From Planctomycetota bacterium (GTDB lineage: Bacteria; Planctomycetota; UBA1135; GCA-002686595): a DNA stretch of 7,353 bases. Shown piece by piece: positions 1 through 6,700 of the stretch (position 1 is its first letter; each line of letters begins with the position of its first letter). The stretch is taken from NCBI GenBank assembly GCA_029259675.1, contig JAJDES010000558.1:1-7353 (forward strand), written 5' to 3'. A program made the position numbers and the translations under genes. Below the pieces are notes generated by a model. It saw only the letters and a program-made list of their open reading frames with translations. It was not told the origin of the DNA and searched no databases.

Positions 1-31
1 GTTGGGCCCTGAGCGCGGTCGATTCGATGGC

Positions 32-35
32 GGAG
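32..35 (+). promoter_or_regulatory. Ribosome binding site deciding the GTG start of the zinc-ribbon gene
   Basis: GGAG lies seven bases before the GTG at 43. The frame has a stop (TGA) at 10-12 and no other start codon between it and the conserved N-terminal ribbon, so this site supports GTG at 43 as the true start. Confidence 0.6.
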
Positions 36-42
36 CCTCACC

Positions 43-906
43 GTGCAGTTAATCGCCAGCCCCGCTTGCCACCGGCAATTCGACGTCAGCCACCTCGCCC
101 CGGGTAGCCGCATTCGCTGCCTTTGCAATGACTTGCTCGACGTCGGCAACAAGCAACCACTGCCCGTGGAAGGCTTGCGCTGTACCCATTGCGGAGGAGT
201 CGTCGGACCCGACGATGAAGCCTGCGGCTACTGCTTGGCCGCCTTGGACGACAAGGACCGCCGTGAAAGCACACTCTGTCCCGAGTGCATGCACCGACTC
301 GAGGGCGATTCCCAACACTGCAAGCACTGCGGCATTGAGATCAATCCGCAGGCGCTAACCGCTCTCCCCGCGGACAGCAAGTGTCCGCGTTGCAAGGAGC
401 AACTGCGCAACCGCGACTTGGGCCCCAGCGATGTCATCGAGTGCAGCAAGTGCTACGGAGTTTGGGTTACACCAGGCATCTTTGAACGCCTGTGCAAAAT
501 GGCGGAGGATGAGAGCAACTCGCTCTTTAGCGAAATGAGCAGCGGCGTTGTCACGCCGGACCTTCGCGATCAACCAGTCGCCTACATCCCCTGCTTGAGT
601 TGCGGAGAATTCATGCTGCGCAAGCAATTTCGCCATCGCGACCGGCCCACCGGCGTTATCGTCGATTACTGCCGCAGTCACGGTGTGTGGCTCGATTGCG
701 ACGAGCTGGAACGCATCTTCGGGGCGATCGTCAAGGTTGCACACACCAGCTCCGCAAAGGCTGCAGCCGGTCTATTTGAAGCGCCGACCAAAAGGGCGCG
801 CAAAACGCAGTCGAGCGATATTGAGGGCGTCGCGTGGTCCCATGAACGTGGTGGCTTTCTAGCAGCCACCCTGCGCGCGCTCGGTCGCATGATCGCTCCC
901 TACTAG
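43..906 (+). CDS. Multi-zinc-ribbon protein with two TFIIB-type zinc-ribbon domains
   Basis: This cytoplasmic 287-residue protein is built mostly from zinc ribbons; no signal peptide or membrane segment is seen. In order: an N-terminal half-ribbon (C9, C26, C28), a double zinc ribbon (C47/C50 with C61/C64, then C79/C82 with C93/C96), a TFIIB-type ribbon (C114/C117 with C134/C137, followed by GVW), and a second TFIIB-type ribbon (C184/C187 with C210/H213, followed by GVWLDCDELE, the hallmark of the zf-TFIIB family). The C-terminal ~65 residues are basic and unrecognised. Such ribbons bind zinc structurally and often mediate protein or nucleic-acid contacts; the partner cannot be told from sequence. 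The position expected to hold the first ribbon cysteine is Ser6. Start is GTG with GGAG seven bases upstream. An upstream gene may end inside the first 110 bases, but no frame there can be assigned. Domain calls are firm; cellular role is unknown. Confidence 0.9.
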   Translation: MQLIASPACHRQFDVSHLAPGSRIRCLCNDLLDVGNKQPLPVEGLRCTHCGGVVGPDDEACGYCLAALDDKDRRESTLCPECMHRLEGDSQHCKHCGIEINPQALTALPADSKCPRCKEQLRNRDLGPSDVIECSKCYGVWVTPGIFERLCKMAEDESNSLFSEMSSGVVTPDLRDQPVAYIPCLSCGEFMLRKQFRHRDRPTGVIVDYCRSHGVWLDCDELERIFGAIVKVAHTSSAKAAAGLFEAPTKRARKTQSSDIEGVAWSHERGGFLAATLRALGRMIAPY

Positions 907-929
907 CGCTTTTCGGGGAAATTCGGAGC
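907..929. other. Convergent gene junction without a recognisable terminator
   Basis: Only 23 bases separate the TAG of the zinc-ribbon gene from the TAG (reverse strand) of the EEP gene. There is no GC-rich stem followed by a T-run on either strand. The only inverted repeat is a 5-bp stem (CGGAG at 924-928 with CTCCG at 933-937) that overlaps the EEP stop codon. Termination here is therefore either factor-dependent or continues antisense into the neighbour. Confidence 0.5.
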
Positions 930-1916
930 CTACTCCGTCCAGCAGATGTCCGCCGCAATGGGCAAATGATCGGAACCGATGTTGCTTCCGAGCCAGCGCT
1001 CGGTAGCCGTCAAGTCCTCGCCCAAGAGCACGTGATCCAGGGGCATGCGCAGGAATGGAAAGGTCAGTCCGATGATCGGAACGCGCACGGTCCAAGTTCC
1101 CATGCGCCCGCGCCCCATGCGCGAATCGGTCAAACTCGCTTGCTCGAGCAAATTCCAGTGACGCGGAGTGTTCTCGGTCAGATTCAGATCGCCGATTACG
1201 ATCACGTTCGCACTTTCGGCCGCCAACTGCCCCAGCGCTGAAAGAGTTTCGTCGCCCATGCGAATGCGGTGACTGCGCCCGGGACGCATGGGGTGGGCGC
1301 CCAAAATGCGCAGCTCGCGCCGCTCGTGTTCCAAGCTCACATCCATGATCCTCGATTGCGGCCCCGCAACGCGCGCGCGCACGAATGGCCGGCGAGAAAT
1401 CAAAGCTCGGCCCCAGGTCGCCCGCGTCCACTTGTTCGTCGGCGGCCAGATCAACTGATGCTCGTAACCGAGATTCCCCAGCGTTTCGATAGTCCGCAGG
1501 CGCTCCAGATCCACCTCGGCCAGGAACACGAGGTCGGGTTGGTCGGCCTGCAACCACCGGGTCAAACCGCCCATGCTGTCCTCGCCCCACAGCAAATTCG
1601 CGCTGGCCACGCGCAGGGGTGAACCCACCGCCGGCGGATGTTCGGTCGGCAAGTAGAGGCGCGCGGTTCTCCAGCCGGAACAGGCTGCCAAGAGGGTGAG
1701 CGCCAGGGCTTGCTTGGGGTGGCGAAGCAACAATGCCGCAAGCCCCAGGGCGGACAGGATCAACGCGAGTTCAGGACGAAAATGACAAGTCACCTCGGAT
1801 AGCCAAAACCACTTGGCCGCCAGTGGGAATAGCACCAGAACCACGGACCAGCGCGAGAGCTTCCACAGGACTCGACCCCGCTGTTGGTGGGCTCCTATTG
1901 CAGTTTCGGCTGCCAT
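930..1916 (-). CDS. Membrane-anchored endonuclease/exonuclease/phosphatase (EEP) family protein
   Basis: This 328-residue protein has about three N-terminal hydrophobic segments (residues ~23-39, 48-64, 69-82) followed by an EEP catalytic domain from about residue 100 to the end, the layout of YafD-like proteins. The EEP active-site set is complete: Asn107 (SANLLW), Glu134 (LAEVD), His208 (GAHP), Asp243 and Asn245 (IGDLNLT), Asp294-His295 (PLDHVL) and Asp316-His317 (GSDHLP). In this fold these residues bind a divalent metal and hydrolyse phosphodiesters or phosphomonoesters; substrates range from nucleic acids to phospholipids and inositol phosphates, and the sequence does not say which. The catalytic domain probably lies at the membrane surface. 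I chose ATG at 1916 because AGGA sits seven bases upstream. The frame is open to a GTG at 2027, but that extra stretch lacks a ribosome site and has less gene-like third positions. Family assignment is firm; substrate is unknown. Confidence 0.9.
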   Translation of the reverse strand: MAAETAIGAHQQRGRVLWKLSRWSVVLVLFPLAAKWFWLSEVTCHFRPELALILSALGLAALLLRHPKQALALTLLAACSGWRTARLYLPTEHPPAVGSPLRVASANLLWGEDSMGGLTRWLQADQPDLVFLAEVDLERLRTIETLGNLGYEHQLIWPPTNKWTRATWGRALISRRPFVRARVAGPQSRIMDVSLEHERRELRILGAHPMRPGRSHRIRMGDETLSALGQLAAESANVIVIGDLNLTENTPRHWNLLEQASLTDSRMGRGRMGTWTVRVPIIGLTFPFLRMPLDHVLLGEDLTATERWLGSNIGSDHLPIAADICWTE

Positions 1917-1923
1917 GCCCCGA

Positions 1924-1927
1924 TCCT
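1924..1927 (-). promoter_or_regulatory. Ribosome binding site deciding the EEP start
   Basis: On the minus strand AGGA occupies 1927 down to 1924, seven bases before the ATG at 1916-1914. Neither the upstream in-frame ATG (1934) nor the GTG (2027) has a comparable site, so the shorter 328-residue protein is preferred. Confidence 0.55.
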
Positions 1928-2027
1928 GCCCCATACGAGCGAGTCGCGCAGCAATGCAACGGACCAAATCTCCTGTGAGCCGTGGGATTTCGACACACGC
2001 GGCGCAACCGAGATGAAGCGATCGCAC

Positions 2028-2276
2028 TTATGCGTATTTTTTGGGAGCGAATTCGGTTCGCCCAAGAATGGGGATTCGCAGCACGTTCGCATGGACCATT
2101 GGCCCCAAGTCGGCCTTGGGGGGCGCCTTGTGAGAGGCGTTTTCGGACGCGGCACGGCTCGCCTGCGGCGCAAGCCGAATGGCGCCGCCGCTCACACTGA
2201 TTGCCCCGTTGGAGCCGACTTCACAGACGGCGCGAGGCGTGTTGAGATGCTCGGCCCCGAACTGGGGGACGCCCAT
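2028..2276 (-). CDS. Possible small protein of 82 residues, unrecognised
   Basis: On the minus strand an open frame runs from ATG (2276-2274) to TAA (2030-2028). About 73% of its codons end in G or C, second positions are poorest in GC and first positions are purine-rich, as in the real genes nearby. About 145 bases of it also lie on the far side of a plus-strand stop (TGA at 2131-2133), so they cannot be a mirror of the lipoprotein frame. The protein has no signal peptide or membrane segment and ends in FAPKKYA. I recognise no family. Against it: no ribosome site at normal spacing, its start overlaps the lipoprotein ATG within CATG (2274-2277), and being a gene would leave almost no promoter space. 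It stays open further upstream to 2390, where it merely mirrors the lipoprotein codons. Treat as speculative. Confidence 0.22.
   Translation of the reverse strand: MGVPQFGAEHLNTPRAVCEVGSNGAISVSGGAIRLAPQASRAASENASHKAPPKADLGPMVHANVLRIPILGRTEFAPKKYA
2103..2121. repeat. Inverted repeat, perfect 7-bp stem with 5-base loop
   Basis: CCCCAAG at 2103-2109 pairs exactly with CTTGGGG at 2115-2121 around the loop TCGGC. No T-run follows on either strand, so it is not a classic intrinsic terminator. It could be a leader-RNA stem or operator for the downstream lipoprotein operon, or a chance product of a GC-rich sequence. Confidence 0.35.
2264..2269 (+). promoter_or_regulatory. Ribosome binding site deciding the lipoprotein start
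   Basis: GGGGGA ends five bases before ATG at 2275. Together with the signal peptide that begins there, it favours 2275 over the upstream in-frame ATG at 2179, which has no such site. Confidence 0.5.
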
Positions 2277-3723
2277 GCTAAAGACCCAATTTCCCCCTCG
2301 TGTGCGAGTCCGCTGCGGCGCATTGGCGGTTTTCGCCGTGCTGGCCGCTTGCCGCTCCACGACTCCATCCGGGCCGCTTGTGGCCCCCAAGCTCCAGGTC
2401 GAAGTCAGGCACTACGCAGGCTCCCCACTGTCGGGCCCCAGCGGCGGCTTGGCCGTCGCGCAAAAGACCGAGGGGACACTTGCCACCTGTCGCGTGTTTT
2501 ACATCGAGTCGATGCCCATCGATTCGGGGCTCGATCCGCTTTCCGCTCACACTCGCTTGATCGGTGCCGAGCGGGGCGGCGCTCCACTGCTTTCGTCCGC
2601 TCTGCTTGCGCGCGGCGCCCTGATCGGCGCCGGCGAGTCCGCAACCAAGTCGATCGAAGCACTGGAAGGCGGCGAATGGGGCCGCACACTGGAACTGGCT
2701 CTGATCAACGGAGCGCTTTTGGATGGCGTCTCCGTCGCCTTCGCCGGCGTGAGCGAAGATTGGATGGAGGTGCCCGACCTCGGCGCCGTTCGCAAAAAGA
2801 TCGAATTGCACGTTTCGCACGAAAGCGAGGGAGATCCGAGCTTGGCCCTGGTGGTGGAAGACTTGGCCGTGCCGCGCAGGGCCGAGCAGCAAGCGGAATT
2901 AGACCTCGAAGCCGAGTCGGGCGAGCCGGACAAAGTGCTGCAGCGCGAATTGATCGTGCTTGAGGCTCGAGCGAGTGAGCGCCCGCTACTGTTGCTGTTT
3001 CACTCCCCCTTTGGGTCCAAATCCGGAGCCTTCGGGGTCTTGATTCAAGTTCACGCCGGGCAGGGGCCCGACTTTCAGGCGGCGCTCGAAGTCTGTCGCG
3101 AACAGTTGGGTCCCGACGAAGAAGCGGGTCCGATTGACGCGATTGAATCGGAATGGACTGCGCGACGAACCATGGCAAGTGCCCTGGGCGCACTCGAGGT
3201 ACCGCGCTTGCGCCGCTCGGCTCTACTCTTTTTGGCGTCCAATTCGGAAGCAGACCTGACCCTGGACTTGGCGCTTTCCGCCGAAGATGCCGTTCTTACG
3301 GCCCTCGCCGCCGCGCTCAGTTCCAAGGCGGACTTGGCCGCACACCCCAATGCGCAATCCCTGGGCTGGATGCTTGAGCGCGAGGCCTACATGCTCTTGT
3401 CGCAGCTGCAAATTTCCAATCCTCCTCTGCCGCCTGAACTCTCGGGCATCCTCTTGATGCATGCCGGCGAGGTCGGACGACTGGCAATCTTGGTGCGCCA
3501 AATCGCAAGTCAATCGGGCAGTTTGGAAGCCTTCAAACTGCGAATTGAGTTGGAGAATTGGATCTTCCTCGAAGATTCCAATCCCGGTGCTCGCGTGCGC
3601 GCCTTCGATTGGCTGAAGCGCAACGGCGCCGACATGGGCGCCTACGATCCCATGGCGGAGGAAAGCGAACGTCGTTCGCAATTGGCCCGCGCCCGTGCGA
3701 AAGCCCCCTCGTTGGATCAATGA
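2275..3723 (+). CDS. Putative lipoprotein of unknown function with helical C-terminal half
   Basis: From ATG at 2275 the protein is 482 residues. It begins with a basic segment and a hydrophobic stretch ending in the lipobox LAAC (residues 23-26), followed by RSTTPSG, a classic type II signal peptide with lipidation at Cys26. The mature N-terminal half is mixed alpha/beta without a recognised domain; it includes an acidic patch (about residues 205-222) and a strongly hydrophobic strand (PLLLLFHS). From about residue 298 to 447 it is largely alpha-helical with regular Leu/Ala spacing, suggesting HEAT-like repeats, and ends with ARVRAFDWL (439-447) and a charged tail. It is the first gene of a pair: its TGA overlaps the ATG of the AsmA-like gene. 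A periplasm-facing partner or stability factor for that protein is a plausible inference. The longer frame from 2179 lacks a ribosome site. Lipoprotein status is well supported; the function is unknown. Confidence 0.85.
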   Translation: MLKTQFPPRVRVRCGALAVFAVLAACRSTTPSGPLVAPKLQVEVRHYAGSPLSGPSGGLAVAQKTEGTLATCRVFYIESMPIDSGLDPLSAHTRLIGAERGGAPLLSSALLARGALIGAGESATKSIEALEGGEWGRTLELALINGALLDGVSVAFAGVSEDWMEVPDLGAVRKKIELHVSHESEGDPSLALVVEDLAVPRRAEQQAELDLEAESGEPDKVLQRELIVLEARASERPLLLLFHSPFGSKSGAFGVLIQVHAGQGPDFQAALEVCREQLGPDEEAGPIDAIESEWTARRTMASALGALEVPRLRRSALLFLASNSEADLTLDLALSAEDAVLTALAAALSSKADLAAHPNAQSLGWMLEREAYMLLSQLQISNPPLPPELSGILLMHAGEVGRLAILVRQIASQSGSLEAFKLRIELENWIFLEDSNPGARVRAFDWLKRNGADMGAYDPMAEESERRSQLARARAKAPSLDQ

Positions 3724-6700
3724 GCACGCAAGCGAAACCTCACAAGTGGCGCCGCCGACTGCTGCGCATCGCAATCTCATTGGTGATTTTGGCTTTGCTC
3801 CTGCGCATCGCCGTGCCCTTGGCCCTGCCCTCATTGCTGGAATCCTGGGCGAAATCGGGCCAGTGCGAGGCCTCCTACGAACAGTTGGATTTCTCCGTCT
3901 TTTCCGGCCAAATCGAACTTACGCACTTTTCCTTGCGCGGCAAGGATTCCGCCGGCGAGGAACGTGAAGCGCTGCACGCCGAATACTTGGTCTTTGACTT
4001 GGACTATTCGTCCATCTTGAGCGGCCGGCCGCGTGTGAGCCGAGCTGAAATCGACGGACTGGATGTGTTCGTCGAACGCACCGGGTCCGGGCAATTCCGC
4101 TCGCCCTTTCAATCCGGCGCCGAATCGAGTGCAGCTCCGCAAGACCCCTCCCCCCTCGACACCGAAGAGCAGACCGTTGAGGGCCCCGAGCCCTTGGATA
4201 GCGGCGAGGAGATTGCTGCGCCCCTGAATTTGGAACTGCCCGTCGTGCTCGCGGCCCTGCGCCTGCAAGAAGTGCGGGTTCATTTCCTGGACCGCAGCTT
4301 GACCCCCGCGCGCAGTTACAACCTGGAGGCGGGTGTGCGCGTTTCCGATGTGGGCTCGCGCAAGCGTCCGGCGCGCGCCGAACTGCGTTTGTCCGTGCCC
4401 GGTTCGCTAGACGTCCTGCGCATGTCGGCAGAAATTGAAAACAGTCCCGAACTTGTGAAGGCGGACTTTGCGGCTCAGATGGTCGGGCTTTACCCCGGCG
4501 AATTCGCTCACATGCTCGCGCCGCTTGGAATCACGCCGCGCAGTGAAGAGCTTTCATTCGAGCTCAGTGGCAACGTTTCCGTTCAATCTGGCAGCGAGCA
4601 AGAGCCCGCGACAAAGATCGACTTCGGCCTGAGTGACATGGAGCTTTCCGCCGACGGGCAAATGGCCCTGCTCACGGAAGAATTCGGCGCTCAACTCGAA
4701 CTTGGAACCGGTCCGATCCGGATCCCCGCAGTGAAGCTCCGCGGGATGCGCGCCAGTGCAACCCGACTTGAAAACGGCGCCATGCGCATTGCCGGGCTCG
4801 ATTGGAAGCCTGTCAGTTCGATCGCCACGAGCGAAGAACCCGAACCCGAAACAAGCACAGTCGGCGGCAATCCACCGGCCTTCGTCCTCGACAACTTTCT
4901 GATCGAAGACGGCAAAGTGGCCCTGCGCGATGAAAGCGTTCAGCCAGCGGCGGATTTGGTTGCCGTACTGAAAAGCGTCAGCTTGAGCCACCTGGCGTAC
5001 TTGCCGGCCGCACTGGAGCAACGAGCCCAACTCGAGGGAGTATTCGCGGCTCCCGGCCTGATCGAAAAGATATCGATTGGCGGGGACCTGATTCCCTTCG
5101 GACCCACGCGCAGCGCGCGGCTGGCCATTGCGCTCAACGAGTTCGAATTTTCCGCCATCCAACCCTACTTGGATGCCGCCAAACTTGAGCTTGAGCCCGC
5201 TGCCGGCCCCCTCTCAATCGGTGTCGATGCCATGCTGCCGCCCGGCGCTCCCGGATCGTTGAATGTCAGCTTGTCGTGGGAGCACGCCACTTTTCTTGAC
5301 CAATCCGTGCAGCCCCCGGCGGTGCTCGGTTTTCAGGATTTGGCCGTGGAACTTTCGGACCTGCCCTTGGGAGCTCCGATGCAAAGTTCGCGCGCGCAAA
5401 TCCGCTGCGGGCTGCGCTCCGCGGGCATCATCCAGTCGCTCCTGCTGGTGGGAGAGGCAACCATCGAGCCGGGCGAGCTCGACCTACTGCTTGACCTAAA
5501 AGTTCAGGGGCGCGGGATTCAAACCGAAGCGCTCGGTCCCTACTTGACCAGGCTCGGAATCGAATCGGAACTGCGCGAAGGTTCGCTTTCACTTGAACTG
5601 GAAAGCCGTGCGCGCAAGGTTCAGGAAGAATTTGAAATCACAGCGCAATTGCGCGACGTCAACTTTCGTGCGGACGGCGAGTCAGCGGAACCGGATTTGG
5701 CGCTCGGTGAATTGCGACTCGCATCCCTGCGTGTGGGAGATTCCGGCCTGCATGTCGGCGAAGTTCTGATCGATGCACCCAGCATACGTCTGGCGCGGGA
5801 TGCCGACGGGGTGATCCACTTCGCGCGACTTAAGCTCAGTCCTTCTTCCTCATCCGCTGCTTCGGGCGAGCCCACGTACGAGGCTCCGGTCGTCGCGGAT
5901 TCGAAACCCGCGCAAGACCGGGACGTCGCGCCGGCAACTTCCCCCAGCACGACAATTGTGGATGCCGTTCGCATCCAAGGCGCGCGCATTTTGTGGTCCG
6001 ACCTCGGTCTTGCAACCCCGCTCGAAACGGCGCTCATCGCCTCACTGTCGGTCGAAGGGGTTCACACGGATGGAAGTCAGCCCGCAAACTTCCGAGCTGA
6101 TTTATCAGCGGGCGCAAGCTTGCGTGCGCTGAGCATGGCGGGTGAATTCAGCTTGGATCCGAACGACATCCGTTTTGCGGCCAAGCTGAGCGGCAGCGGC
6201 ATCCACGGCGGTGAACTTACGAGTTACTTGCCACCCGGCGTCGAGTTCACGCTTGACGATGGATCCCTTGCTTTGGATTTGAGCGGAGGCCTGCGCGCAG
6301 CAGGAGACGGCCAAAGCGTGGCTTGGTTCGAAGCATCCGAATTGAACTTCGCGGACGGCGAGCGAGCGCTGCTGTCCATGCGCTCCGCCACTCTGCAAGC
6401 GACTCTGCCCCGTGCGGGCGAGACGAGTTACGCAATTGACGAAGTCGCTCTGCGCGGACTCGAACTCGATGCGCGCAAGACGAGTGCGAGTCGCATTGAA
6501 GTGGCGGGCTTTGCCCTGGATGCTCCCCCGGCTGCATCGGCCAAATCACAAGCGACAACCCCGGGACCACTGCCCTCCCCCGGCGATCAAGCGGAGGACC
6601 CGTCGCTTGAAGAAGCGTCGGATCCTCCCACGAACGAAGGTGATGGAGTCGCTGCGGTTCAAACCCGAATGAAGAACAATCGGGCCGGTGAACTGCCGCG

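Larger units (their letters stand above)
1917..2274. other. Divergent intergenic region between EEP and lipoprotein genes
   Basis: This 358-base spacer must hold promoters for both divergent transcripts, but I see no convincing -35/-10 pair on either strand. It contains an AT-rich patch (2028-2042) that stands out from its GC-rich surroundings, a perfect 7-bp hairpin (2103-2121), GGCGCC palindromes at 2122-2127 and 2181-2186, and a minus-strand open frame ending with TAA at 2028 whose codon structure resembles a gene. On the plus strand, an in-frame ATG at 2179 could extend the lipoprotein by 32 residues. It lacks a ribosome site and would bury the signal peptide, so I treat it as noncoding on that strand. 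Confidence 0.5.

Noticed and set aside
924..937. 5-bp inverted repeat at the convergent junction as a terminator
   Set aside because: The stem is short, overlaps a stop codon and has no T-run on either strand.
2179..2274. Upstream ATG start for the lipoprotein
   Set aside because: No ribosome site, and it would place 32 extra residues before the signal peptide; ATG at 2275 gives a normal lipoprotein leader.
1884..2963. Plus-strand open frame (359 codons) crossing the divergent spacer into the lipoprotein gene
   Set aside because: Its product is an Arg-rich, low-complexity translation typical of an off-frame reading of GC-rich genes. The lipoprotein frame carries the signal peptide and lipobox.
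3223..3834. Minus-strand open frame (203 codons) across the lipoprotein/AsmA junction
   Set aside because: It covers the coupled ATGA junction, has no recognisable motif, and both plus-strand genes are well supported.
4554..5162. Long minus-strand open frame (202 codons) inside the AsmA-like gene
   Set aside because: It mirrors the plus-strand codons with no recognisable domain, and the plus frame is continuous and family-matching. High G/C bias keeps stops rare on the opposite strand.
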